A stretch of DNA of 64,000 nt. It comes from Nocardioides jiangsuensis. Lineage in GTDB: Bacteria > Actinomycetota > Actinomycetes > Propionibacteriales > Nocardioidaceae. Below the pieces are notes generated by a model. The model did not search any database. It saw only the letters and a program-made list of their open reading frames with translations, and was not told where the DNA came from. Numbering within the stretch: position 1 is the first letter of the stretch; every line of letters starts with the position of its first letter. Shown piece by piece: positions 20,161-29,018 of the stretch. Position numbers and translations under genes: made by a program. The stretch covers positions 1,612,001-1,676,000 of the forward strand of contig NZ_JAIEZQ010000001.1 of the NCBI RefSeq assembly GCF_019679455.1, written 5' to 3'.

Positions 20161-21633
20161 GGCGTAGGGGTCGGCGATCCCGGCGTACCGGGTCTCGAGG
20201 TACTCCTCGATCCCCTCGAAGCCGCCCTCCCGGCCGAGGCCGGACTGCTTGACGCCGCCGAACGGCGCGGCCGGGTTCGACACCACGCCCACGTTGACGC
20301 CGAGCATCCCGGACTCGATCCGCTCGGTCAGCCGCACCGACCGGCTCAGGTCGTTGGTGTAGGCGTAGGCGACCAGGCCGAACTCGGTGTCGTTGGCCAT
20401 CGCGATCGCGTCGTCCTCGTCGGTGAACGTGACGATCGGGGCGACCGGCCCGAACACCTCCTCGGTGAGGATCCGCGCCTCGCCGGTGACGCCGGTGAGC
20501 ACGGTCGGCGGGTAGAAGTAGCCGGGCCCGTCCTGGGGCTCGCCCCCGGTGGTGACGGTGGCGCCCTTGGCGATGGCGTCCTCGACGAGCTCGTGCACCT
20601 TGGTCCGGCTCTTCTCGTCGATGAGCGGGCCGATCTTGGCGTCGTCCTCGGTGCCGCGCTTGACGGGCAGCGTCCTCATCTTCGCGGTGAGCTTCTCGGC
20701 GAACTCGTCGGCGACGTCGGCGTGCACGATGAACCGGTTCGCGGCGGTGCAGGCCTCGCCCATGTTGCGCAGCTTGGCGAGCATCGCGCCCTCGACGGCC
20801 TTGTCGAGGTCGGCGTCCTCGAAGACCAGGAACGGCGCGTTGCCGCCGAGCTCCATCGACGTCCGCAGCACCTGGTCCGCGGCGCCGCGGAGCAGGCCGC
20901 GGCCGACCTCGGTCGACCCGGTGAAGGAGAGCTTGCGCAGCCGCGGGTCCTGCAGCAGCGGGCCGGTCACGTCGGAGGCCTTGCTGGTGGGTACGACGTT
21001 GAGCACGCCCTTGGGCAGGCCGGCCTCCTCGAGCACCTGGGTCATGAGCAGGGTGGTGAGCGGGGTCAGCGTCGCCGGCTTCACGACCATGGTGCAGCCG
21101 GCCGCGATGGCGGGCGCGATCTTCCGGGTGGCCATCGCCAGCGGGAAGTTCCAGGGGGTGATGAACAGGCAGGGCCCGACCGGTCGCTTGTGCACCAGCA
21201 CCCGCGTCCTGCCGTCGGGGGCGACCGAGTAGCGCCCGGAGATCCGGGCCGCCTCCTCGGAGAACCACCGGAGGAACTCGCCGCCGTAGGCGACCTCGCC
21301 CCGTGCCTCCGCGAGCGGCTTGCCCATCTCCAGGGTCATCAGCAGCGCGAAGTCGTCGGCCCGCTCGGTGACCAGGTCGAAGGCCCGGCGCAGGATCTCG
21401 GCCCGCTCCCGCGGGGGAGTGGAGCCCCAGGAGGCCTGCGCGGCCGCGGCGGCGTCCAGGGCCGCCATCCCGTCCTCGGGGGTCGCGTTGGCGACCGTGG
21501 TGAGCACCTCGCCGGTGGAGGGGTCCTCGACGTCGAAGGTGGCGCCGTTCGAGGCGTCCCGCCAGGTGCCGTCGATGTACAGGCCGGTGTTCAACCCGGC
21601 GATCAGCTTCTGCTCGTTCTCAGCGGTGGGCAC
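20161..21633 (-). CDS. gabD: succinate-semialdehyde dehydrogenase (NADP+), GabD type (3' end uncertain)
   Basis: About 491 residues from GTG 21633 to the expected family C-terminus (LETRYAGIADPYA). It oxidises succinate semialdehyde to succinate. NADP-binding block PWNFPLAMATRKIAPA, FTGSTEVGR, general-base Glu in MELGGNAP, catalytic Cys in GEACTAANR and FGGVKQSGLGREGG near the end. No stop codon follows: the frame stays open through the poly-G/C tract and antisense through the whole ROK gene. The end is set by homology. AGG lies upstream of the start. Other aldehyde substrates are possible. Confidence 0.82.
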
Positions 21634-21730
21634 GACAACCTCGCTTCGTCTCGTCGGTGGTATCGCCAGTCTGTCCCCTCGGCGGCCCCGAGCAAACTCC
21701 CGGCGCGGTCCAGACAGACCCACGGCGAAC

Positions 21731-21778
21731 ACTTGACGGTTCAAGTATCTAGGCGTACTGTTACTTGAAAGTTCAAGT
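21731..21778. promoter_or_regulatory. two ACTTGA-N4-TCAAGT operators
   Basis: Perfect inverted repeats at 21731-21746 (spacer CGGT) and 21763-21778 (spacer AAGT), centres 32 bp or three helical turns apart. The second is extended to ACTTGAA-AG-TTCAAGT. The first covers the -35 element and the second the predicted transcription start of yceI. This is a repressor layout typical of MarR-type regulators; no marR gene is in the window. Confidence 0.65.
21733..21761 (+). promoter_or_regulatory. predicted promoter of the YceI gene
   Basis: TTGACG (21733-21738), a 17-bp spacer and TACTGT (21756-21761) fit a housekeeping promoter well. The predicted start near 21768 leaves a leader of about 38 nt. 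Confidence 0.6.
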
Positions 21779-21805
21779 TTGCCTACGTACTCCAGGAGAT
21801 CTGTC

Positions 21806-22468
21806 ATGGGACTGTTCAACCGCAACAACAAGGCCACCGCCTCCACCGTGCTCGCCGGCTCCGCTGAGTCCGGCTCGGTCGCGACCGCCGAGCGTCCGGT
21901 CTTCGACGCGGGCACCTCCGCCGTCGACGACATCAGCGGCGACTACACCATCGACCCGGCGCACACCCGGATCGGCTTCTCGGCCCGCCACGCGATGGTC
22001 ACCACCGTCCGCGGCCAGTTCGCCGAGCTCGAGGGGTCCGCCCACATCGATGCCGCCGACCCGGCCGCGTCCTCGGCGAAGGTCAGCATCCGCACCGCCA
22101 GCATCAGCACCGGCCAGGCCGACCGCGACGGCCACCTGCGCTCGGGTGACTTCTTCGACGTCGAGACCTTCCCCGAGATCGCGTTCGTCTCGACCTCGGT
22201 CGCCCGCAAGGACGCCGTGACCTGGACCGTCACCGGCGACCTCACCATCAAGGACGTCACCCGCCCGGTCAGCATCGACTTCGAGTCGACCGGCTCGGCG
22301 CGTGACCCGTTCGGCAACCTGCGTGTCGGCTTCGAGGGTGCGACCACGGTCAACCGCAAGGACTGGGGCCTCACCTGGAACGCCGCGCTCGAGACCGGCG
22401 GCGTGCTGGTGAGCGAGAAGATCAAGCTCGAGTTCGACGTCTCCGCGATCGCCGTCCAGAACGGCTGA
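21806..22468 (+). CDS. YceI family protein
   Basis: A 220-residue protein. The first 45 residues are a low-complexity extension without a signal peptide. The YceI lipocalin-like barrel, which binds isoprenoid or amphiphilic molecules, starts at DYTIDPAHTRIGFSARHAM and includes DGHLRSGDFFDVETFPEI and VTRPVSIDFE. The ATG at 21806 follows AGGAGA by 6 bp. Its own promoter carries tandem operators, so it is probably tightly regulated. In other bacteria YceI is stress- or solvent-induced; the physiological role here is unknown. Confidence 0.9.
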   Translation: MGLFNRNNKATASTVLAGSAESGSVATAERPVFDAGTSAVDDISGDYTIDPAHTRIGFSARHAMVTTVRGQFAELEGSAHIDAADPAASSAKVSIRTASISTGQADRDGHLRSGDFFDVETFPEIAFVSTSVARKDAVTWTVTGDLTIKDVTRPVSIDFESTGSARDPFGNLRVGFEGATTVNRKDWGLTWNAALETGGVLVSEKIKLEFDVSAIAVQNG

Positions 22469-22506
22469 CGCGAGGTCGTCCCGGCGTCAGCGCCCGGACT
22501 CCTGTG

Positions 22507-22541
22507 GAGGAGCCCGTCCCCGTCGAGGGGGCGGGCTCCTC
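22507..22541. terminator. bidirectional terminator between YceI and TetR genes
   Basis: Arms 22507-22521 and 22527-22541 form 15 pairs (one G-U) with a GTCGA loop, between the convergent yceI and tetR genes. There is no strong U-tract. Confidence 0.7.
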
Positions 22542-22560
22542 GCGTTGCGGGAAGTCCGGC

Positions 22561-23196
22561 TCAGCCCTCGGTGGGGCTCGACAGCCCGAGGACCACCTCG
22601 GGGAGCACGGTGTCGAGCAGCTGCTGCGGGCGCAGGGTGCCCTCGCCGAGATGCTCCTGGGCGATGCTGTGCATGTAGAGCGCGACCGCGGTCTCGGTCA
22701 TCTGCTCCAGCGGGATCTTCGGGGTGCGGCCGAGGCGCGCGATCACCACGCCGATCACGTCGACGAGCTCGGCGTGGAAGCGTCGGGTGTGCTCGTTGAG
22801 CACGGTGCGGGCCTCGTCGTTGCGCAGTGCGAGCAGCACGAACTCGGTGTGGATCAGGTACCACTGCCGGCCGTACGGGTGCAGGCTCTCCAGGATGAGC
22901 CCGAGCGACTCGAGGGAGAAGTCACCCTCGGGGATCGACTCGATGACGCCCCGGACCGCGGCGAGCATCCGGCTGGCCTGGTCTTCGAAGACCGCGAAGA
23001 AGACCTCTTCCAGGCTGGAGAAGTTCGAGTAGAACGCCCCGCGGGTGAACCCGGCGGCGGCGACCAGCTCGTCCACCGTCACGCGCTTGACGCCCTGCTC
23101 GGCGAACACGTCGAGCGCCGCGGCGAGCAGGCGTGCGCGCGTGTTCTCGCGTCGGCGCACGGCGGCGGAGGCGGGTACGGCGGGCACGGCGATCAC
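22561..23196 (-). CDS. TetR family transcriptional regulator
   Basis: A 211-residue repressor. The N-terminal DNA-binding domain (residues 17-62) has the TetR pattern RLLAAALDVFAEQGVKRVTV followed by GFTRGAFYSNFSSLEE. The C-terminal ligand domain is variable. It starts at GTG 23196, divergent from the MmpL gene across 110 bp that hold two palindromes. The arrangement is that of a local repressor of a membrane-transport operon responding to a hydrophobic ligand (inference). Confidence 0.92.
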   Translation of the reverse strand: MIAVPAVPASAAVRRRENTRARLLAAALDVFAEQGVKRVTVDELVAAAGFTRGAFYSNFSSLEEVFFAVFEDQASRMLAAVRGVIESIPEGDFSLESLGLILESLHPYGRQWYLIHTEFVLLALRNDEARTVLNEHTRRFHAELVDVIGVVIARLGRTPKIPLEQMTETAVALYMHSIAQEHLGEGTLRPQQLLDTVLPEVVLGLSSPTEG

Positions 23197-23265
23197 CTTA
23201 GTGCGCGGAGCCGCGGCCCGACGCGGGCGTGGGCGGCCGGGTGTGACGCGGATGACGACCTCCCG

Positions 23266-23299
23266 TTGGATACAGGTGTGTATCCAATACGCTAGCGTA
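23266..23299. promoter_or_regulatory. TetR-type operator TTGGATAC-N6-GTATCCAA plus TACGCTAGCGTA palindrome
   Basis: Perfect 8-bp arms at 23266-23273 and 23280-23287 with spacer AGGTGT, immediately followed by a perfect 12-bp palindrome at 23288-23299. Both sit directly before the MmpL start codon at 23307 and between the divergent tetR and mmpL genes. Confidence 0.65.
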
Positions 23300-23306
23300 C
23301 TGAACC

Positions 23307-26018
23307 ATGTCGTCCTCCCTCTACCGCCTCGGCCGCCTGATGGCGCGGCGTGCCCGGCTCGTCCTCGTGGTCTGGCTGCTCGCGGTGCTCGGGGCGGGGC
23401 TCGTCGCGGTCGGCGCCGGGGGGACGCTGCAGGAGGACCTGACCATCCCCGGCACCGAGTCGCAGCACGGCCTCGACGTGCTCGAGCGGCAGTTCCCCGA
23501 GGTGGCCGGCACGTCCGGCCAGGTGCTCTTCCGGGCGCCGGCGGGGGAGCAGGTGCGCGGCTACCGCGGCCAGGTCCGCGCCGTCCTGGACAGGGTGGAG
23601 CGGGTCGAGCACGTCGTGCTCGCCACCGACCCGTTCGGCAGGCAGCAGCGCCTCTCCCTCTCCGAGGACGGCCGGCATGCGCTCTCCCAGGTCCAGCTCG
23701 ACCTCCCTCTCGACCGGCTCGACGACGCCACGGTCGCGGAGATCGAGGAGGCGGCCCGGAGCCTGCCCGGGAGCAGCGACCTCGAGGTGCACCTCGGCGG
23801 GACGATCTTCACCAGCACCACCGTCCACGCGAGCCTGACCGAGGCGCTCGGCGTGGTGGTGGCGCTCGTCGTGCTCGCCGTCACCTTCGGCTCCCTCCTC
23901 GCGGCCGGGATGCCGATCGTCACCGCGGTGCTCGGGGTCGGCGTGGCGATGGCCGGCATCCTCGCCGCCGCCTCCGTCACCGACATCAGCAGCTCGACGC
24001 CGACGCTCGCGCTGATGATCGGCCTCGCCGTCGGCATCGACTACGCGCTGTTCATCGTGTCGCGGCACCGCAGCCAGCTCGTCGAAGGCCTCGACGCCGA
24101 GGAGTCCGCGGCCCAGGCGATGGCCACCGCGGGCAGTGCGGTGATCTTCGCCGGGACCACGGTCGTGATCGCGCTCTGCGGCCTGGTCGTGGCCCGGATC
24201 CCCTTCCTGGCCGTGATGGGCGTCGCCGCCGCGGTGGCGGTGGCCGTCTCGGTCCTCGTCGCGCTCACCGCCGTACCGGCGATGCTCGGCCTGGCGGGGG
24301 AGCGGCTACGCCCCCGGCCCGGGTCGCGGGCGGCGCGGCACGCCCTGGTCGAGCACGGTGACACGCACACCCTCGGCGCGCGCTGGGTCGCGCTCGTCAC
24401 CCGGGTGCCGGCGCTGACCGTGCTCGTGGTCACCGCGGGGCTGCTCGTGATGGCGCTGCCGGCCAAGGACCTCGCGCTCGGCCTGCCCGACACCGGCACC
24501 GCCCCGGCGGGGTCCACGGAACGGGTCACCTACGACCTGGTCGCGGAGGCCTACGGGCCGGGGTTCAACACCCCGCTGCTGGTCACCGTCGACATCATCC
24601 GCACCACCGACCCGATCGGCGTGATGGACGACCTCGGGCGCGACCTCGCCACGCTCGACGGGGTCGAGGCGGTCGCGCTGTCCACCCCGAACCGCAAGGC
24701 CGACCTCGGCATCGTGCAGGTCGTCCCCGAGGCCGCGCAGGCCGACACTGCCACCGCGGAGCTCGCCCAGGAGATCCGCGACCGGGCCGGCGCGCTGGAG
24801 GAGCGGTACGGCGTCACCGACCTCACCGTCACCGGGCACACCGCCGTCAGCATCGACGTCTCCGCGCGGCTCGCGGCCGCCCTGCTGCCGTTCGGGATCG
24901 TGGTGGTCGGGCTCTCCCTGGTCCTGCTCGCGATCGTCTTCCGGTCGGTCGCGGTCCCGGTCAAGGCGACGCTCGGGTACCTGCTCTCGGTCGGCGCCTC
25001 CTTCGGCGCGGTCGCGGCCGTCTTCGAGTGGGGCTGGCTCGCCGACGAGCTGAACGTCGCCCGGGTCGGGCCGGTGATCTCGTTCCTGCCGATCATCTTG
25101 ATGGGCGTGCTCTTCGGGCTCGCGATGGACTACGAGGTCTTCCTCGTCTCGCGGATGCGGGAGGAGTTCGTCCGCACCGGCGACGCCCGGCGCGCGGTCA
25201 CGAGCGGGTTCACCGCCAGCGCCCGGGTGGTGACCGCGGCGGCGGTGATCATGATCAGCGTCTTCGCGGCGTTCGTGCCGCACGGCGACGCTTCCGTGAA
25301 GCCGATCGCGCTCGGGCTCGCCGTCGGGGTCTTCGTCGACGCGTTCCTGGTGCGGATGACGCTGGTGCCTGCCGTGCTCGCGATGCTCGGCGACCGGGCC
25401 TGGTGGCTGCCCGGGTGGCTGGACCGCCGGCTGCCCGTGCTCGACGTCGAGGGGGTCGGCCTGGGGCGGCACCTCGCCCACGACGCGTGGACGCGCGAGC
25501 ACGGGGCCGCCGTGGTCCGGGCGGAGGGCCTGCGGGTCGAGGACAGCGACGGCTCGGTCGTCCTGGACGGGGTGGACGCCGTCGTACGCCCGGGGGCGCT
25601 GGTCGTGGTGCACGCCGAGGACCGGGTCGCCCGCCGCGCGCTGCTCGCCGCGGTCGCCGGCCGGCTGGACGCGTCGTCCGGGACGCTGGTCGTGCTCGAC
25701 CGCGTGCTGCCGGAGGAGGCGGCCGCCGTACGACGCCGGGTCCCGCTGCTCGAGCGCTTCCCCCGGCTCGACGAGCTCGAGGCGCTCGGTGGGCGTCGCC
25801 GGAACGACGACCCCGTGCTCGTCGTGGTCGACGGCGTGGACTTCTTCGCCAGCGACGACGAGCTCGACCGGAGGTGGCAGGCACTGCGCCGGCTGACCGA
25901 GCGCGGGGTCGCCGTCCTGGCCGGCGCCACGCACCTCCCGGCCGACGGGGTCACCGGGGTCGCACGCCTGGACACCGCGGCCACCCCGACCCGTACCGAT
26001 GAGGAGGCCTCGCTGTGA
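23307..26018 (+). CDS. MmpL/RND family transporter with degenerate ABC-ATPase-like C-terminal tail
   Basis: A 903-residue membrane protein. The first ~690 residues form a two-fold MMPL layout: an N-terminal helix, an extracytoplasmic loop, five helices with IGLAVGIDYALFIVSRHR near residue 240, a second loop, and a second helix set with LFGLAMDYEVFLVSRMRE near 605. It probably moves lipids or hydrophobic compounds using the proton gradient. The last ~190 residues are soluble and resemble an ABC ATPase without catalytic motifs: VLDGVDAVVRPGALVVV, then no P-loop, then LLAAVAGRLDASSGTL, and DPVLVVVDGVDFFA in the Walker B position. It overlaps the next gene by 4 bp. Confidence 0.88.
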   Translation: MSSSLYRLGRLMARRARLVLVVWLLAVLGAGLVAVGAGGTLQEDLTIPGTESQHGLDVLERQFPEVAGTSGQVLFRAPAGEQVRGYRGQVRAVLDRVERVEHVVLATDPFGRQQRLSLSEDGRHALSQVQLDLPLDRLDDATVAEIEEAARSLPGSSDLEVHLGGTIFTSTTVHASLTEALGVVVALVVLAVTFGSLLAAGMPIVTAVLGVGVAMAGILAAASVTDISSSTPTLALMIGLAVGIDYALFIVSRHRSQLVEGLDAEESAAQAMATAGSAVIFAGTTVVIALCGLVVARIPFLAVMGVAAAVAVAVSVLVALTAVPAMLGLAGERLRPRPGSRAARHALVEHGDTHTLGARWVALVTRVPALTVLVVTAGLLVMALPAKDLALGLPDTGTAPAGSTERVTYDLVAEAYGPGFNTPLLVTVDIIRTTDPIGVMDDLGRDLATLDGVEAVALSTPNRKADLGIVQVVPEAAQADTATAELAQEIRDRAGALEERYGVTDLTVTGHTAVSIDVSARLAAALLPFGIVVVGLSLVLLAIVFRSVAVPVKATLGYLLSVGASFGAVAAVFEWGWLADELNVARVGPVISFLPIILMGVLFGLAMDYEVFLVSRMREEFVRTGDARRAVTSGFTASARVVTAAAVIMISVFAAFVPHGDASVKPIALGLAVGVFVDAFLVRMTLVPAVLAMLGDRAWWLPGWLDRRLPVLDVEGVGLGRHLAHDAWTREHGAAVVRAEGLRVEDSDGSVVLDGVDAVVRPGALVVVHAEDRVARRALLAAVAGRLDASSGTLVVLDRVLPEEAAAVRRRVPLLERFPRLDELEALGGRRRNDDPVLVVVDGVDFFASDDELDRRWQALRRLTERGVAVLAGATHLPADGVTGVARLDTAATPTRTDEEASL

Positions 26019-28069
26019 AGCGACCCCACCCGACCCGTGTCCTCGTGGCCGCGGTCCTGCTGCCCGTGCTCTTCGGGTCGCTCGTGCTCTGGTCGCTCGG
26101 CGACCGGGTGGAGCGGCTCGACTCGGTCCCGGCCGCGGTGGTGAACCTCGACGACCCCGTGCGGACCGGCAGGGGCGAGGACCGGCAGACGGTCGCGGCC
26201 GGCCGGCTGCTCGCCGCGGGCCTGACCTCGCCCACCGACGAGTCCGAGCAGTCCCTGGGCTGGGAGCTCACCGAGGCCGAGGACGCCGAGGCGGGCCTGC
26301 GCGACGGCAGCTACTACGCGGTGGTCACGATCCCGCGCGGCTTCTCGCGGACCGTCGCGGGAGTGTCCGGGGCCGACCCCGAGCGTGCCGAGATCACGGT
26401 GCGCAGCAACGACAGCTCCAGCGCCCTCGTGGGCCTGCTGAGTGACCGGATCGGTGACGTCGCGGCCGCGCGGCTGAACCAACGGATCACGGCCACGTTC
26501 GTCGAGGGGGTGTACGCGCAGACCGGCGAGCTCGAGGCGTCGCTCGGCAGGGCCGAGGACGGCGCGGACCGGCTCGCGGACGGCGCCGCCCGGCTCGGCG
26601 AGGGCACCACCGCGCTCACCGACGGCGCGGGCTCCCTCGCGCACGGACTCGACCGCCTCGCCGAGGGAGCCACCCGGCTCCGGTCAGGCGCGACGAGACT
26701 GGCCGACGGCGCCGCGCGTCTCTCCACCGGGACCGGGCGCCTGGCCACCGGCGCCGACGACCTCTCCGACGGTGCGCGCGAGCTCGCCGGCGGGCTCGGC
26801 ACGCTGCACGAGCGGACCGAACCGCTGCCGGGGCAGACGTCGCGCCTCGCGGACGGCGCCGGCCGGGTCGCCGACGGGGTCGACGGCTGGTCGCGGGTGC
26901 TGCTCGCGTGGAGGTCGGCGTGCCAGTCCGACCCGGTTCTCGCCGGCAGCCACGCCCGGCTCTGCGCAGCCACCGTCCAGGCGGTCGGCGCCGATGGCGG
27001 CAACGCGGAGGCGCTCACCTCCGGCTCGCGTCAGGTGGCGGAGGGAGCCGACACGCTGGCCGCGGGTACACCGGCGCTGGTGGACGCGGTGGGTCGTGCG
27101 CAGGACGGCTCGGCCCGGCTGGCGGGCGGCGCCGACCGGCTCGCCGCCGGAGCACGCAGGCTGGACGCGGGCACCGGACGCCTGGGTCAGGGCGCCGGGC
27201 GGCTCGGGGACGGTGCGGTGCGTCTCGCCGCAGGTGCCGCCTCGGCGAGCGAGGGCGCCTCCCGCCTCGCCGACGGGTCGACGCGGCTCGCGGACGGGTC
27301 CGCCCGGCTCGGCAGCGGCTCCCATGAGCTGGCCGACGGGCTGGCGCAGGGCGCCGACCGGATCCCGTCGTACACGCCGGAGCAGCGCAGGCAGATCGCC
27401 GACGTCGTCGCGCAGCCCGTCGCCATCGAGGCGGACCGGCTCAACGAGGTGCCCTCCGGCGCGTCCAGCCTCGCTCCCGGCGTGCTCGCGCTCGCCCTGT
27501 GGCTCGGTGCGTTCGTCACCTACCTGGTGCGGCAGGCGTTGCCGGGCCGCGCGCTCGCGGCGGCGCGCCCGGCGTACCGGGTCGCGCTCGCCGGCTGGCT
27601 CCCCGCGGTCGCGATCGGCGCGGCGCAGAGCGCGCTGCTCTTCGCGGTGCTCGGCGCGTTCGACGTGGTGATGGACTCGCCGGTCGGGGTCGCGGCGTTC
27701 CTGCTGCTGCCGGCCGCGGTGTTCGCGGCCGTGAACCAGGCGTTCGTCGCGGTCCTCGGCCCTCGGCGCGGGTGGATGGTCTCGATCGTCCTCGCGGTGC
27801 TCCAGGCGGTGTCCCTCGGCGGGCTGGTGCCGATCGACACCGCACCGCCGGTCCTGCAGGCGTTGAGCGGCTTCCTGCCGGTCTCGCTCGCCGCGGAGGC
27901 GGTCGGTGACCTGACCCTGGGAGGCCGGGTCGGTTCCGTGGCGTCGGCGGCGCTCGCGCTGGTGGCCTGGGGAGTGGTGGCGCTGGCGGTGACGACTGCC
28001 GCGGCACGGAGGCGGCAGCGGCTGAGCGTCGCCGACGTACGACGGCACGTCGCGACGTCACCCGGCTGA
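26015..28069 (+). CDS. YhgE/Pip family membrane protein with heptad repeats
   Basis: A 684-residue membrane protein starting at GTG in the GTGA overlap with the MmpL stop. One N-terminal helix is followed by a long extracytoplasmic region. From about residue 170 to 270 and 330 to 460 it has near-regular seven-residue repeats of the form (R/L)LADGA(A/T)RL, as in YhgE/Pip and phage-receptor proteins. Five or six helices end the protein, resembling ABC-2 permeases. In other actinobacteria YhgE and MmpL proteins are often neighbours; here they form one TetR-controlled unit. The exact role (lipid export, envelope complex) is unknown. Confidence 0.88.
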   Translation: MKRPHPTRVLVAAVLLPVLFGSLVLWSLGDRVERLDSVPAAVVNLDDPVRTGRGEDRQTVAAGRLLAAGLTSPTDESEQSLGWELTEAEDAEAGLRDGSYYAVVTIPRGFSRTVAGVSGADPERAEITVRSNDSSSALVGLLSDRIGDVAAARLNQRITATFVEGVYAQTGELEASLGRAEDGADRLADGAARLGEGTTALTDGAGSLAHGLDRLAEGATRLRSGATRLADGAARLSTGTGRLATGADDLSDGARELAGGLGTLHERTEPLPGQTSRLADGAGRVADGVDGWSRVLLAWRSACQSDPVLAGSHARLCAATVQAVGADGGNAEALTSGSRQVAEGADTLAAGTPALVDAVGRAQDGSARLAGGADRLAAGARRLDAGTGRLGQGAGRLGDGAVRLAAGAASASEGASRLADGSTRLADGSARLGSGSHELADGLAQGADRIPSYTPEQRRQIADVVAQPVAIEADRLNEVPSGASSLAPGVLALALWLGAFVTYLVRQALPGRALAAARPAYRVALAGWLPAVAIGAAQSALLFAVLGAFDVVMDSPVGVAAFLLLPAAVFAAVNQAFVAVLGPRRGWMVSIVLAVLQAVSLGGLVPIDTAPPVLQALSGFLPVSLAAEAVGDLTLGGRVGSVASAALALVAWGVVALAVTTAAARRRQRLSVADVRRHVATSPG

Positions 28070-28276
28070 GGTCGCTGGTCCGGGCCGCGGGCGAGTGCTC
28101 AGGTGCGGCCGTTCGTGGGTCTGCCCGGCGCTTCTGAGGTACCTGCGCGGACGGTTGCCCGCGCGGGGCTGTCTGCCGCAGCAGCGACTAGGGATGACGT
28201 CCGATGTGTGTCGCCCGTCTTACGGCGAGTCTCGAGATGTCGACAAGGAGTCGACGCACGAGACCAGGAGACAGCG

Positions 28277-28483
28277 ATGTACCCGACCAACGACCCTGCC
28301 GCCGCCATCCGGATCGCCAGTGACCGCATCGACGAGCGCGTGGCCCAGGCCGCGCAGCGTCGTGCCGCGAAGGCGGCCTCGAAGCGAGCGGTACGGGAAG
28401 AGGCCACCCGGGTCCGGCTGACCTTCCGGCACGCCGGAGGGCGCTGGGTGGTTCCGTTCGCCCGCGACCCGCTGACCCGCTGA
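28277..28483 (+). CDS. small basic hypothetical protein
   Basis: A 68-residue Ala/Arg-rich protein starting MYPTNDPAAAIRIASDRI. The middle is a likely amphipathic helix (AQAAQRRAAKAASKRAVREE). AGGAG lies 6 bp before ATG, which is the main reason to believe it. No family is recognised. A GTCGAC pair upstream (28238-28255 region) may be part of its promoter. The 207 bp before it hold no other supported feature. Confidence 0.5.
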   Translation: MYPTNDPAAAIRIASDRIDERVAQAAQRRAAKAASKRAVREEATRVRLTFRHAGGRWVVPFARDPLTR

Positions 28484-28597
28484 GCCGGTCGACCCGCTGA
28501 CCTGCGGCTGTGGGCTGTGCCGCTACCTGTCACTCCCGCGGAGTGCGGTGGCGGATCGCTCTTGCCTGCCTGAACGGTGGCGCCCTAGGTTCCACCC

Positions 28598-28984
28598 ATG
28601 CGCTCTCGCACCGAGGACATGTGGTGGGGCACCGCGATCGAGGCGCCCGATCCGGGCGCCCTGGCTGCGTTCTACTCCCAGCTGCTCGGTTGGCCCATCG
28701 GTCATCAAGAGCCGGGCACCGCCATCGTGGCGGCGCCCCAGGGGTCGATCTATCTCGTCTTCCAGCAGGCCGAGGGCTACGTGCCGCCGGTGTGGCCGCC
28801 CGTCGACGGGCAGCAGCGCACGATGATGCACTTCGACTTCCAGGTCGGGGACCTCGACTCCGCGGTAGCCGACGCGGTCGCCCTCGGGGCCGAGCTCGCC
28901 GACGACCAGCCGCAGGAGCATGTCCGCGTGCTGCTGGACCCGGCCGGGCACCCGTTCTGCCTCTGTCGCGACGACGAGCAGTGA
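28598..28984 (+). CDS. VOC (glyoxalase/bleomycin-resistance) family protein
   Basis: A 128-residue single-module-pair VOC protein. It begins with WWGTAIEAPDPGALAAFYSQ, typical of the first beta-alpha-beta unit, and ends LLDPAGHPFCLCRD, the usual closing strand. MMHFDFQVGDLD marks the second unit. The potential metal ligands of the glyoxalase class are only partly visible, so it may bind rather than convert its ligand. No ribosome site is obvious. Confidence 0.85.
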   Translation: MRSRTEDMWWGTAIEAPDPGALAAFYSQLLGWPIGHQEPGTAIVAAPQGSIYLVFQQAEGYVPPVWPPVDGQQRTMMHFDFQVGDLDSAVADAVALGAELADDQPQEHVRVLLDPAGHPFCLCRDDEQ

Positions 28985-29018
28985 ACCGAGGTCCCACCGT
29001 GACCGGCGCGCGACCGCC

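Noticed and set aside
18937-21933. Very long open frames on both strands over the ROK and gabD genes (954 and 998 codons)
   Set aside because: Only the ROK part (18940 to about 20130) and the dehydrogenase part (21633 to about 20161) have protein-like content. The rest is antisense shadow left open by the missing stops.
28230-28256. Paired GTCGAC sites before the small basic protein as an operator
   Set aside because: A six-base palindrome pair is expected often at this GC content; spacing and promoter context give no support.
28099-28533. Minus-strand open frame around the small basic protein
   Set aside because: No ribosome site or recognisable domain; Arg/Ala/Ser-rich shadow composition.
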